A stretch of DNA of 64,000 nucleotides from Janthinobacterium sp. TB1-E2 (GTDB lineage: Bacteria; Pseudomonadota; Gammaproteobacteria; Burkholderiales; Burkholderiaceae_D), in the NCBI RefSeq assembly GCF_036885605.1, contig NZ_CP142523.1, positions 2,790,001-2,854,000 on the forward strand, in the 5' to 3' direction. Below the pieces are notes generated by a model, which was given only the letters and a program-made list of their open reading frames with translations, had not been told where the DNA came from and made no database searches. The stretch's first letter is position 1; the number at the start of each line of letters is the position of its first letter. The translations under genes were made by a program, and so were the position numbers. Below, in pieces: positions 26,786 through 35,169 of this stretch.

Positions 26786-27460
26786 TTAAAACGGCATCCA
26801 TGGGCCGACGAAGAAGCGCGTCAGCCAGCCTGGTTTGTTGGCTTCGGCCAGGGTGCCCTGGCCGGAATAGGCGATCTGCGCATTGGCGATGCGCAACGAT
26901 GACACCTGGTTGTTCGAATCGATATCGGCCGCGCGCAGGTAGCCGCGCAGACGCACGAATTCCTCGCCCTGGTTCAGGGTCAGGGTTTTCTCGCCCTGCA
27001 CGCGCAGCAAGCCGTTCGGCAGCACTTCCTGCACGATCACGGTGATGGCGCCGGACAGCGCGTTTTGCTGCGTGCTGGTCGAGTCGCCGGCGAAATTGCG
27101 GTCGGCCGACAGGTCGATGCCCGTCTTGGGGAAGGTCTTGCCGAGGATGTTGGCCGCCTGCACGCCGACGGACGAACCCTTGTTGAACGAGGTGCCGGCC
27201 TTCTTGCTGGCCTGCGTGGTTTCCTGCAGCGCCACGGTGACGACGTCGCCGACCCGGAAGGCGCGGCTGTCGGAAGTCAGGGCCAGGCCCGCGTCGGGAT
27301 TGAAGACGCCGCCGCTCACGCCGCCTTGCGCAGCGCTGCGCGGCGCCACGGGCAGCGGCGTATCGGAAAAGCTGGGCGCCAGCGGCGCCATAGGCTGGCT
27401 GGCGCAACCGGCCATCAACACCAGCAGCATGGCGGCCGTGGCTTTCATTGCGGCTGTCAT
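26786..27460 (-). CDS. flgH: FlgH, flagellar L-ring lipoprotein
   Basis: A 224-residue outer-membrane lipoprotein that forms the L ring. The leader MTAAMKATAAMLLVLMAGCA ends in a lipobox (MAGC). The body has FRVGDVVTVALQETTQASKK, GALSGAITVIVQEVLPNGLL and GYLRAADIDSNNQVSSLRIA, all typical. The start overlaps the flgG stop by one base; Met5 is an alternative initiator with a more usual leader length. Confidence 0.94.
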   Translation of the reverse strand: MTAAMKATAAMLLVLMAGCASQPMAPLAPSFSDTPLPVAPRSAAQGGVSGGVFNPDAGLALTSDSRAFRVGDVVTVALQETTQASKKAGTSFNKGSSVGVQAANILGKTFPKTGIDLSADRNFAGDSTSTQQNALSGAITVIVQEVLPNGLLRVQGEKTLTLNQGEEFVRLRGYLRAADIDSNNQVSSLRIANAQIAYSGQGTLAEANKPGWLTRFFVGPWMPF

Positions 27461-28248
27461 CAGCGTGCCGCTTGCGCCAGGTATTGCAGCATATTGTCGG
27501 CGGCCGACAGCACCTTGGTGTTCATTTCATAGGTGCGCTGGGCAGCGATCATGTCGACCATCTCTTCGACCACCTGCACGTTCGAGCCTTCCAGCGCGAA
27601 CTGTTTCAGCTTGCCCAGGGCGCCTTCGCCGGGACGGCCTTCCGTCGGCGTGCCGCTCGATGCCGTTTCCTGGAACAGGTTTTCACCGAGTGCCAGCAGG
27701 CCCGTCGGGTTGACGAAGCTGGAAAGGTTCAACTGGCCCAGTTCGGTACCGGCGACATTGCCCGGCACGGTGGCCGTGACCATGCCGTTTTCGCCGATGG
27801 TGATCGCCGTGGCATTGTTCGGCACGGTGATTTGCGGCACCAGGGGCAAGCCCTGGGCGTTGACCATCACGCCGTTTTCATTGATGCCCAGCTGGCCGGC
27901 GCGCGTGTAGGCCGCTTCGCCGTTCGGGCGCAGCACTTGCAAAAAGCCGTTGCCGGTGATGGCGACGTCGAATTCGCGGCTCGTCGTTTGCAGGCTGCCG
28001 GTGGTAAACACCTTTTGCGTGCCCACCATGTGGGTACCGTTACCCAGCTGTACGCCCGATGGCGAGAGGGTATTGTCGGCGCGCTGCGTGCCCGGCTGCT
28101 GCTCGACCTGGTAAAACAGGTCTTCGAAGACGACGCGGTCGCGCTTGAAGCCAACGGTATTGACGTTGGCCAGGTTATTCGCGATGGCTTGCAGTTTGGC
28201 ATCTTGTGCCTGCACGCCGGTCTTGCTGATCCACATTGCTGGATTCAT
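27460..28248 (-). CDS. flgG: FlgG, distal rod protein
   Basis: A 262-residue distal rod subunit, the drive-shaft segment through the LP ring. The N-terminus has LQAIANNLANVNTVGFKRDR, followed by FEDLFYQVEQQPG, the FlgG-specific segment distinguishing it from FlgF. The C-terminus has QFALEGSNVQVVEEMVDMIA and AQRTYEMNTKVLSAADNMLQ. Length is the family standard. CAGGAG precedes the ATG; 32 bases separate it from flgF. Confidence 0.95.
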   Translation of the reverse strand: MNPAMWISKTGVQAQDAKLQAIANNLANVNTVGFKRDRVVFEDLFYQVEQQPGTQRADNTLSPSGVQLGNGTHMVGTQKVFTTGSLQTTSREFDVAITGNGFLQVLRPNGEAAYTRAGQLGINENGVMVNAQGLPLVPQITVPNNATAITIGENGMVTATVPGNVAGTELGQLNLSSFVNPTGLLALGENLFQETASSGTPTEGRPGEGALGKLKQFALEGSNVQVVEEMVDMIAAQRTYEMNTKVLSAADNMLQYLAQAAR

Positions 28249-28280
28249 GATTTACTCCTGGTAATTGGTTGGCGTTGGGC

Positions 28281-29009
28281 TTAGGCGCCCAGCAGGCGGT
28301 TGCCGGATTCAGTCATCGCGTCGCTGGCCTTGAAAATTTTCATCTGCATCTCGAAACTGCGGTTCAGGCTCATGGTGGCGACCATTTCCTCGACGGCAGA
28401 GACGTTGCTGCCTTCCAGGTGGCGGTCGCGGATGCGTACCGCCGGGTCGGCCTGCAAGTCTTCGCCGCTGCGCGCCACGATCAGGCCCGCCTCGTTCTTC
28501 GTCAGCTCGCCCGATTCCGCATTGACCAGCTTGAGCTTGTCGACGGTCTGCATTTGCGCGGTGCCCGGCACCTGGATGGAAATCGTGCCATCGCCGCCGA
28601 TCGACAGGCTGGTGTGCTCGGGAATCGTGATGGGTCCGCCTTCGCCCAGCACGGGCCGGCCGTTGATGGTCAGCGCGCCCGTTTCATCGAGGTCCATGGC
28701 GCCGGCGCGCGTGTAGGCTTCGCCGTTTTGCCATTGCACCGCGAGAAAGCCGGGGCCCGTGACGGCCACGTCGAGTTCGCGCCCGGTTTCCTTGATGGCG
28801 CCCGTGCGCGTGCCGATGGCGCTCGACTGCGTCTGCGTCATGTGGCGGTCGTCGTAGCCATAGCCGTTTTGCAGCGGCTGGGCAGTGGACACTTCCAGGT
28901 TGGCGCGAAAGCCGCCCGTCTCGATATTGGCCAGGTTGTTGGCGTGTACCTGCTGTGCCCGCAGGGCACGGTCGGCCCCGCTCATGGCGGTATAAATCAG
29001 CGCATCCAT
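28281..29009 (-). CDS. flgF: FlgF, proximal rod protein
   Basis: A 242-residue proximal rod subunit. MDALIYTAMSGADRALRAQQ and VHANNLANIETGGFRANLEV mark the N-terminal axial motif; the C-terminus has LEGSNVSAVEEMVATMSLNR and SFEMQMKIFKASDAMTESGN. The protein is smaller than FlgG and lacks its FEDLFYQ segment, which fixes the assignment. AAAGG precedes the ATG. Follows flgE by 26 bases. Confidence 0.93.
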   Translation of the reverse strand: MDALIYTAMSGADRALRAQQVHANNLANIETGGFRANLEVSTAQPLQNGYGYDDRHMTQTQSSAIGTRTGAIKETGRELDVAVTGPGFLAVQWQNGEAYTRAGAMDLDETGALTINGRPVLGEGGPITIPEHTSLSIGGDGTISIQVPGTAQMQTVDKLKLVNAESGELTKNEAGLIVARSGEDLQADPAVRIRDRHLEGSNVSAVEEMVATMSLNRSFEMQMKIFKASDAMTESGNRLLGA

Positions 29010-29035
29010 TGCTCTTTACCTTTGCGTATCGTGGA

Positions 29036-30214
29036 TTACAGCGCTTGCATCAGCGATTGCAGCATGGCGTTCTCGGTCGAGATGACCTTCGAGTTGGCCT
29101 GGTAGTTACGCTGCGACGTCATCAGGCCCACCAGTTCGGAGGTGATGTCGACGTTCGACTGTTCCAGCGAGCTCGTTACCAGTTTGCCGGCCATGCCGAC
29201 GCCCGGACGGTCATAGATGGGGGTGCCGGACGTGGTCGAGGCGACCCAGCTGGTATCGTTGACGGCCGTCAACGCGCCTTCGTCGGGGAAGGTGGCCAAG
29301 GCGATCACGCCGATGCTCTGCTTCTGGCCATTCGTGTATTTCGCCACGACGGAGCCGTCATCGGCCAGTTCCACGCCCGTGTAGGTGCCCGAGGCATAGC
29401 CGTCGGCGCGGTCGGTCGAGGTCGTCGCTTCGCCGGCGTACTGGGTGGTGCCCGTGTAGTCGATGGCGATCGCCAGTGCCGCGGCACCAGCCGGCGTCGG
29501 CAGCGCTGGCGCGGCGGCCGTGCCGGTCACCAGCTTGCCGTTCGTGTCGAAGGTCATGCTCGTCACCGGTGTCACATCGGCGTTGTCGAAGGTGTAGTGC
29601 ACGTCCACGCCCGTTGTCGTCTTGACGAAGTACTGGCCCAGCGAGTGCTTGGCGCCCAGCGAATCGTAGACGATCGAGGTCTTGGCGCTGTTGTAGCTCA
29701 GTTCGTTGGTCTTGTTGAAGGGCACAGCCTTGATGGTCCATTCGGACGACATGTTGGCCGCATACGCCAGCTTGGTCGACGCCACGGCGGGAATCTGGCC
29801 CGTCGGAATGATCATGTCACCCATGGTGCCCAGGGTGGTGCTGCCCTTGACGGCGGCGTAGCCTTGGACCAGGCGGCCGTTCGAATCGATCAGCTTGCCT
29901 TCATTGCTGGCCGAGAAGATACCGACACGGCTGTAGCTCATGGTGTTTTGCGCATCGCGTGCGACGAAATAGCCGCGGCCGTCGATGGCTGCGTCGAGCG
30001 CGCGGCCCGTGTTCAGCACGCCGCCATTGAGCGACATGCTTTGCGTGATCGAACCGATTTCCGTACCCGTGGCGCGCGAACCGGCGTACATGGCCGAAAA
30101 GTTGGCGCGGCTGCTCTTGAAGCCGTAGGTGCCGGCGTTGGCGATATTGTTACTGGTGCTGTTCAACTGTTGGTTGATGGACTGGATACCGGACAGGGCG
30201 ATGTCGAAACTCAT
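29036..30214 (-). CDS. flgE: FlgE, flagellar hook protein
   Basis: A 392-residue hook subunit, a little short but within the family's range. N-terminal MSFDIALSGIQSINQQLNST and SNNIANAGTYGFKSSRANFS; C-terminal SLEQSNVDITSELVGLMTSQ followed by RNYQANSKVISTENAMLQSL. The middle has the FlgE-type domains rich in Thr, Ala and Gly. AAGGAAATCAAC precedes the ATG. The hook grows under FlgD and is measured by FliK, both encoded here. Confidence 0.94.
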   Translation of the reverse strand: MSFDIALSGIQSINQQLNSTSNNIANAGTYGFKSSRANFSAMYAGSRATGTEIGSITQSMSLNGGVLNTGRALDAAIDGRGYFVARDAQNTMSYSRVGIFSASNEGKLIDSNGRLVQGYAAVKGSTTLGTMGDMIIPTGQIPAVASTKLAYAANMSSEWTIKAVPFNKTNELSYNSAKTSIVYDSLGAKHSLGQYFVKTTTGVDVHYTFDNADVTPVTSMTFDTNGKLVTGTAAAPALPTPAGAAALAIAIDYTGTTQYAGEATTSTDRADGYASGTYTGVELADDGSVVAKYTNGQKQSIGVIALATFPDEGALTAVNDTSWVASTTSGTPIYDRPGVGMAGKLVTSSLEQSNVDITSELVGLMTSQRNYQANSKVISTENAMLQSLMQAL

Positions 30215-30272
30215 GTTGATTTCCTTTAGTGAAGGACGAGATTAGTGTGCAGGAAACGAAGGGGCGAGCGGA

Positions 30273-30926
30273 TCAGGCCGTCTTGCCGTTAAAGCCGGTG
30301 ATCGCGCCAGGGTTGACTTCGCCCAGGTTCGACACGCTCAGTATCATGCTGCCGCCGGACGACAGGCGCACGCTGTTAAGCTTGCCTGCGATGTCGATCG
30401 TCGGTTTTTCGGCGCCGCTGGTGGTGACCTTCATGCTGTAGGTACCGGCAGGCAAGCCCAGGGCCACGGGATCGATGCTGAACGGCACCGTACCGGCCGA
30501 CTTGGCGCCCAGTTCGATCTTGTATTCCTTGTCGTCCAGCCCTTTCAGGGTCACCGTGGTCTTGGTGGTGCTGGCGGCCAGCGCGATGCTGCCGCTGACC
30601 TTGCTCTTGTCGAGCTGCACCGTTTCACTGTTGACCATCACTTCGGAACCCACTTGCGCGCCCAGAGCCAGTACTTGCATCGATTGCAGCACGCTGGCAT
30701 TGGCGCTGGTCAGCGACGACAGGTTTTGCATCGCTTCCGTCTGCGCCTGCTGCGTCAATTGATTGACGAACTGGCTCGGGTCGGTTGGTGCGAGGGGATC
30801 CTGGTTCTTGATCTGGGCGACCAGCAATTTGGTGAACATATCCTGGGTGGCATTGCTTTGCGACTTGACGGCATTGTTGCTGCTGCCGCTGCCACTGGTA
30901 TTGTTTGTAAAGAGATTGGTTTCCAT
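30273..30926 (-). CDS. flgD: FlgD, hook cap scaffold
   Basis: A 217-residue hook-cap protein needed to polymerise FlgE. FTKLLVAQIKNQDPLAPTDP and FVNQLTQQAQTEAMQNLSSL form the conserved N-terminal domain (about 25-80). The C-terminal half has the tudor and FlgD-Ig-like folds, including LPAGTYSMKVTTSGAEKP. GGTGAAG precedes the ATG. It starts 3 bases after the flgC stop. Confidence 0.93.
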   Translation of the reverse strand: METNLFTNNTSGSGSSNNAVKSQSNATQDMFTKLLVAQIKNQDPLAPTDPSQFVNQLTQQAQTEAMQNLSSLTSANASVLQSMQVLALGAQVGSEVMVNSETVQLDKSKVSGSIALAASTTKTTVTLKGLDDKEYKIELGAKSAGTVPFSIDPVALGLPAGTYSMKVTTSGAEKPTIDIAGKLNSVRLSSGGSMILSVSNLGEVNPGAITGFNGKTA

Positions 30927-30929
30927 GGA

Positions 30930-31346
30930 TTATGCTTCACCTAATTTGAGGAGCGATTGCTGCATCGATTTGATGCGGCCCAGAACTTCGACATTGGTTT
31001 CAAAGGCGCGCGAGGCCGACATCATGTCGGTCATTTCGGCTACCTGGTTGACGTTGGGGTAGAACACCATGCCGTCGGCATTGGCCATCGGGTGGCCCGG
31101 TTCGTACACCTTGCGCAGCGGCTCGTCGCTTTGCACCACGTCGAGCACCTGTACTCTTCCGCCGGCACCGCTGGCGCCGGGGCCATCCATCACGGCCGCA
31201 AACACGGGTTTGCGCGCGCGGTAGGTTTCGCCTTCGGAACCGGCAACGGAATCGGCATTGGCCAGGTTGCTGGCGATGGTATTGAGGCGCACGGTTTGCG
31301 CCGCCATCGCCGAACCGGCGATCTTGGAAATATCCTGGAAGCTCAT
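30930..31346 (-). CDS. flgC: FlgC, proximal rod protein
   Basis: A 138-residue rod subunit with the usual FlgC length. The N-terminus is MSFQDISKIAGSAMAAQTVR then LNTIASNLANADSVAGSEGE; YRARKPVF is the FlgC-specific follow-on. The C-terminus carries HPMANADGMVFYPNVNQVAE and MTDMMSASRAFETNVEVLGR. AAGGATCAGC precedes the ATG, 8 bases after flgB. Confidence 0.94.
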   Translation of the reverse strand: MSFQDISKIAGSAMAAQTVRLNTIASNLANADSVAGSEGETYRARKPVFAAVMDGPGASGAGGRVQVLDVVQSDEPLRKVYEPGHPMANADGMVFYPNVNQVAEMTDMMSASRAFETNVEVLGRIKSMQQSLLKLGEA

Positions 31347-31354
31347 GCTGATCC

Positions 31355-31717
31355 TTATTGTCCGGAAATGGCCTTGGACAGACCCTTCAGTTTCATGTTG
31401 ACGAAAGTGAGGCTGGTCTGGAAGTCGGTGGCATTCTGCGAGAACGCCGCCTGTTCGACGCCGATTTCGACGGTATTGCCGTCGCGGCTGGGGTGGTAGG
31501 GGACGCGGTACAGGGCGCTGGCATCGTCATCGGTCGACAGCAGGCCGGCCTCGTTGTCCTGCAACTGCTGCAGGGCGCTGCCGAAATCCATGTCCATGGC
31601 CTGGAAGCCGGGCGTGTTTTCATTGGCGATGTTGGCCGCCAGCACGCGCGTACGGTCGGCACGCAGCGCGAGTGCATCGGCGTGCACACCCAGCGCATCC
31701 TTGAAATTAATCCCCAT
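31355..31717 (-). CDS. flgB: FlgB, proximal rod protein
   Basis: A 120-residue rod subunit, first gene of the flgBCDEFGHIJ run. Typical blocks: ALGVHADALALRADRTRVLA, NIANENTPGFQAMDMDFGSA and VEQAAFSQNATDFQTSLTFV. Two in-frame ATGs occur; the second (31717) has AAAGGA at proper spacing, whereas the first overlaps it, so 31717 is chosen. Divergent from flgA. Confidence 0.92.
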   Translation of the reverse strand: MGINFKDALGVHADALALRADRTRVLAANIANENTPGFQAMDMDFGSALQQLQDNEAGLLSTDDDASALYRVPYHPSRDGNTVEIGVEQAAFSQNATDFQTSLTFVNMKLKGLSKAISGQ

Positions 31718-31857
31718 GGTCATCCTTTGTGTTGAATTCGATCGTGCTTTTTGCGGTTCGGGCCAGAAAACAGGTGGTGCAGAGGTAAAATCCCAGCCAG
31801 GTCATGTTGACGCATGGTAAGGTCATGCCGCTTCAGTATCTTTGATTAAGGTTAGCA
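31718..31857. promoter_or_regulatory. Divergent flgB/flgA promoter region
   Basis: This 140-base gap separates the start of flgB (minus) and flgA (plus) and must hold the promoters for both. I could not fit a clean sigma54 (GG-N10-GC) or sigma28 box pair by eye; a CATGGTAAGGTCATGCC stretch has spacing 9 rather than 10. Confidence 0.4.
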
Positions 31858-32619
31858 ATGATTTACTTTGAGAACTATTCCGTGATGTGGAACAAGGCGC
31901 AATGTCGTCAAATACTGCTTCCAGGCATCTTTTTCCTGGCCAGCCTATATAGTAGTGCAGGTCGCGCAGAATTGCCAGCCGACAATATATTTTCACGTGT
32001 GGAACAGTTGGCGCGTGAGCAATTGGCGCAGCAGGCGGCCACGGCGGGACTGCTGGAACCGCAGTTTCAGGTGACCGTCGTGAAAAGCACGCGCCCCGTG
32101 CCCGCGTGCGCGGCGCCCGTCGCGCTGGAGACGGCGGATAGCCGCTCGGCGCAGCGCATGCGCTTTATCGCGGTGTGTCCTGGAAGCAACGGTTGGCGTT
32201 ACGAAATGCTGGCGCGCGGCAGTATCACGGCCCAGGTGGCCGTCACCAGCGTGCCCGTCACGGCCAATACGCCGTTGCAATCGGGCGACGTGACGTTGGC
32301 ACGGCGCGACGTGACGATGGTGCCGGACAGTATTTCTGCCTTGCCGGGCGCGATAGGCCTGTCAAGCCGGCGCAGCTTGCGTGCCGGCGAAGTGCTGCGC
32401 CAGGGGCAACTGGCGTCGCCCGTGCTGATCAAGCGGGGCAGTGCGGTCAGCATCGTGGCGCGCAAGGAGCAGGTGGAAGTGAGCATGGCAGGCGAAGCGA
32501 TGGATCCGGGCGCGCTGGGCGAAGTGATCCGCGTGCGCAACGCCACCAGCGGCACGGTGATACGTGCCAGGGTGGTCGATGCGGGCGTGGTGGAACCGGC
32601 CGATATTGCCGGCCGTTGA
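31858..32619 (+). CDS. flgA: FlgA, P-ring assembly chaperone
   Basis: A 253-residue periplasmic chaperone for FlgI. A hydrophobic leader (QILLPGIFFLASLYSSAGRA) follows an unusual 16-residue N-terminus. The C-terminal SAF domain shows SVPVTANTPLQSGDVTLARR and LRAGEVLRQGQLASPVLIKR, ending with the family's GEVIRVRNATSGTVIRARVV. It is the only flg gene on the plus strand and converges with the free flgJ glucosaminidase gene, 5 bases apart. Confidence 0.92.
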   Translation: MIYFENYSVMWNKAQCRQILLPGIFFLASLYSSAGRAELPADNIFSRVEQLAREQLAQQAATAGLLEPQFQVTVVKSTRPVPACAAPVALETADSRSAQRMRFIAVCPGSNGWRYEMLARGSITAQVAVTSVPVTANTPLQSGDVTLARRDVTMVPDSISALPGAIGLSSRRSLRAGEVLRQGQLASPVLIKRGSAVSIVARKEQVEVSMAGEAMDPGALGEVIRVRNATSGTVIRARVVDAGVVEPADIAGR

Positions 32620-32624
32620 GGAGA

Positions 32625-33377
32625 TCAGTCTGCGGCGGCCGTGCGCTGCAGGCGTGTCGCCAGCTGTGTCAGCTTGGCGGCGTAGTTGGGATCGGTGGCA
32701 TAGCCGCCGCGCGCCAGGCCTTGCGCGAAGGCGCCCGCGTCGGCACCCGTGTTCAGGGCGGCGCGGTAGCGCGGGTTGTCGAGCAACACTTGCGCATAGT
32801 CGCGGAAGGCGCTGGCCTGGTCCGGGTAGCTGCGGAAACGCTCGGTTTTCTTCAGGGCCGTGCCGCTGCCCGCCTCGTATTCGGTGGTGACATTGCTGGC
32901 CACGTCGCCCTGCCATTTGCCGCCGGCCTTGATGCCGAACAGATTATTCGTGTCCGCGCCCGTGCCCTGGCGCAGCGGACGCTGGCCCCAGCCCGATTCC
33001 AGCGCCGCGTGGGCGGCGACGATTTCCGGCGCCACGCCCAGGCGCGCGCCCGTTTCTTGCGTCCATGGCTTGATCGAGGCGAGGAATTGCTGCTGTGTCT
33101 CGCCGATCTCGCCGCCCTGGTTGATGCTGCCCAGCACATTGACGGGCTGGCTTTGCTCCAGGTAGGCGCGTCCTTGCGGGCTCAGGCTGGTGGCGTTGCC
33201 GCCGCCCTGTTCGATGAAGCGGGTCACTTCGCCCTGCACCTGCTTGAACACGCTGCCAAAACTGCCAGTGGCCACCGTGGCAGGGGTAGCGTGCATATTG
33301 CTCTGCACGGCCATTGTCGCCGCCGTCGATGGCGTCGCCGCCGTCGCGCGGGTGGTCAGGAAATCAGCCTGGCGCAT
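32625..33377 (-). CDS. FlgJ-type glucosaminidase as a separate protein (GH73)
   Basis: A 250-residue protein matching only the C-terminal, peptidoglycan-cutting half of FlgJ. It contains FLASIKPWTQETGARLGVAP, IVAAHAALESGWGQRPL (catalytic glutamate in ALESGWG), TNNLFGIKAGGKWQG and YPDQASAFRDYAQVLLDNPR, ending GGYATDPNYAAKLTQLATRL. The first 75 residues are a flexible linker instead of the rod-cap domain. The start at 33377 has GAGGAAG upstream and overlaps the flgN stop by 14 bases. It would open the murein for rod passage; the rod-cap half is at 25272-25664. Confidence 0.9.
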   Translation of the reverse strand: MRQADFLTTRATAATPSTAATMAVQSNMHATPATVATGSFGSVFKQVQGEVTRFIEQGGGNATSLSPQGRAYLEQSQPVNVLGSINQGGEIGETQQQFLASIKPWTQETGARLGVAPEIVAAHAALESGWGQRPLRQGTGADTNNLFGIKAGGKWQGDVASNVTTEYEAGSGTALKKTERFRSYPDQASAFRDYAQVLLDNPRYRAALNTGADAGAFAQGLARGGYATDPNYAAKLTQLATRLQRTAAAD

Positions 33378-33804
33378 ACGTATCTTCCTCGCCATGCAGC
33401 ACGCGCTGCATGATGCTGTACTGCTCTGTTAATAAATCGCTGTTGCGGGCATTCAGGCGCTTGCATTCGAGCACCATCTGCTCGAGCGCGGCCCAGTCGC
33501 GCTGGGCGGTCGTACGCGCGTCTTGCTGCAACAGCGTAAACAATTGCGCCATATCGCCTTGCGGGCCCAGCAGGGCAGTGACGAGGCTGACCCGCTGGCG
33601 GCGGCGCGCATCGAGCGGTTCGACAGCGGCGATGACCTGGTCGGCCAGCGCCGTCAGCCGGGCGCTCTGGTGGTGCAAGGTGGCCTGGAATTGCTCTTCC
33701 AATAAGGTTTGCAGTGCCGCATAGCCGGCGCGGTCCTCCGTCATGCCTAGCAGCACGCGGCGCACGGCTTCCTGGCGCGTGATGCCCTTGCGCGGCGCGG
33801 TCAC
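33364..33804 (-). CDS. flgN: FlgN, export chaperone for FlgK/FlgL
   Basis: A 146-residue, mainly helical protein with the FlgN layout: a central ALLGPQGDMAQLFTLLQQDA and the C-terminal ALEQMVLECKRLNARNSDLL, the cap-binding helix with NxxN-type spacing. FlgN escorts FlgK and FlgL to the export gate. Its ATG overlaps the flgM stop as ATGA. Assignment rests on length, helix pattern and its place between flgM and flgJ rather than a strong motif. Confidence 0.85.
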   Translation of the reverse strand: MTAPRKGITRQEAVRRVLLGMTEDRAGYAALQTLLEEQFQATLHHQSARLTALADQVIAAVEPLDARRRQRVSLVTALLGPQGDMAQLFTLLQQDARTTAQRDWAALEQMVLECKRLNARNSDLLTEQYSIMQRVLHGEEDTYAPG

Positions 33805-34091
33805 GATTCACCGCCGTGGAAACGCTGGATCAAGCCTGCCAGTTTCGATGGATCGAACGGCAATTCGCCCTTTGCCAGCGCATCGCGCAGCATGGCCACT
33901 CTTTCATGGTCGATCTCGGGCATGGCGCGCAGGGCGGCCATGGCCGGTTGCAGCACGGCCGATTGCAGTTCCGCCCCGGCCGACGAGCCGCCCATGGCGC
34001 CTGCGGCGCCCGCGTTCTCGGCGATCGCCTCGGCAGGCGCGACGGCGCTGCTGCGCACGGCAGCACCGGTATTGCCGGAGGAGATTTTCAT
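33801..34091 (-). CDS. flgM: FlgM, anti-sigma28 factor
   Basis: A 96-residue protein beginning MKISSGNTGAAVRSSAVAPA and ending with the FlgM sigma28-binding segment: HERVAMLRDALAKGELPFDP then SKLAGLIQRFH. Held in the cell it blocks FliA; once the hook is finished it is exported, releasing late genes. The N-terminal half is alanine/glycine-rich and unstructured, as expected for an export substrate. AAGGGA precedes the ATG. A longer in-frame start at 34268 runs through motB and is rejected. Confidence 0.9.
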   Translation of the reverse strand: MKISSGNTGAAVRSSAVAPAEAIAENAGAAGAMGGSSAGAELQSAVLQPAMAALRAMPEIDHERVAMLRDALAKGELPFDPSKLAGLIQRFHGGES

Positions 34092-34107
34092 ACGTTGTCC
34101 CTTGCCC

Positions 34108-35169
34108 TTAATTTGCATGCTCGTCCCGATCTTTCTTTGCGGGCAGGCCCAGTTTTTCGCGCAGCCGCTGCAGGGTACCGGAGTCCGGTTCACCCACCTG
34201 CAATTCGTCGCCTTGCGGCTTTTGTCCGGCCATGCCGAACATGGCGGCGATGCTGTCGGCCTGGCCACGCGTCAATATTAACAGTTCGATGCGGCGGTTG
34301 ATGCCGGCGCTGGCATTTTTCACGTCCAGCGGCGCGCGGTCGGCCATGCCCACCACTTGCAGCACGCTGTCCGGACTCATGCTGCCGATCAACAATTGCG
34401 CGCGCGCCGACATGGCGCGGTTGGCCGACAGGGTCCAGTTCGAAAAGCCTTCATAGCCCGTATTGGCGTACTGCATCGAGTCCGTGTGGCCGACGATCAG
34501 CATCTGGTTTTCCATTTGCGCAAACACGGGGCCCATCTGGCGCAGCAGCTTGCGGAAGCGGTCGGTCGGCACGGCGCTGCCGCGCACGAACATGCCTTGC
34601 TTGTCCGTATCGTGCAGCATGACGCGCAAGCCGTACGGCGTGATCACCGATTGCAAATTGCTCTTCAGTCCCGCTTCGTCGCTGAGCTTGTCGAGCGCGC
34701 GCGACAGCGACAGCAAGTCTTCCGGCGACTGGTAGCTGACCTTGGTCTGGTTTTGCGGCGCGGCGCCGGCCTTGCCGTCCTGCATCTGCTTGCCTTCCGT
34801 ACGCGTGTCGCCCGAACCCTTGCGGGGCATGGGGAAGCGCTCGATCAGGCTGCCGCGCGGACCGCCGCTCTGTTCCGGCATGACGCCCTGGCCTTCGCCC
34901 TGGCGGCTGCTGGCCGACGCATCCATCATGATTTCCTTCATCGCCTGCTGCTCGCGCGCGGCCATCAGCCACAGCACGAGGAACAGCGACAGCAGGGCCA
35001 GGCAAAAGTCGGCGAACGCTACTTTCCAGGCGCCGCCATGGCCATCGTCGTCGTGCTTGCGTCCCGCACGCTTGATGATGGCCTGTTCATGTTTCTCATG
35101 CGGCTTTAGCACGGCGGCCTCCCCGGCCTTGGCCTTGCTCTTGTTCGGCGCCGCCATCTTCCAGCGCAT
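34108..35169 (-). CDS. motB: MotB-type stator protein (LafU-like)
   Basis: A 353-residue stator B subunit with one membrane helix, WKVAFADFCLALLSLFLVLW, whose aspartate (about residue 54) carries protons. The periplasmic OmpA-like domain anchors to murein: MLIVGHTDSMQYANTGYEGF then NWTLSANRAMSARAQLLIGS. FADFCLALLSL differs from the AYADFMTAMMAFF of primary MotB and, with the gene order, suggests the lateral LafU type. Its start lies inside motA, a 74-base overlap; Met5 (35157) is an alternative. Confidence 0.88.
   Translation of the reverse strand: MRWKMAAPNKSKAKAGEAAVLKPHEKHEQAIIKRAGRKHDDDGHGGAWKVAFADFCLALLSLFLVLWLMAAREQQAMKEIMMDASASSRQGEGQGVMPEQSGGPRGSLIERFPMPRKGSGDTRTEGKQMQDGKAGAAPQNQTKVSYQSPEDLLSLSRALDKLSDEAGLKSNLQSVITPYGLRVMLHDTDKQGMFVRGSAVPTDRFRKLLRQMGPVFAQMENQMLIVGHTDSMQYANTGYEGFSNWTLSANRAMSARAQLLIGSMSPDSVLQVVGMADRAPLDVKNASAGINRRIELLILTRGQADSIAAMFGMAGQKPQGDELQVGEPDSGTLQRLREKLGLPAKKDRDEHAN

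Noticed and set aside
31718..31857. Sigma54 promoter for flgB or flgA
   Set aside because: The only GG...GC pairs found have spacing 9 instead of 10 and poor flanking bases.
32175..33413. 412-codon plus-strand frame over flgA and the FlgJ glucosaminidase gene
   Set aside because: Low-complexity Gly/Arg/Gln translation in the wrong frame of flgA.
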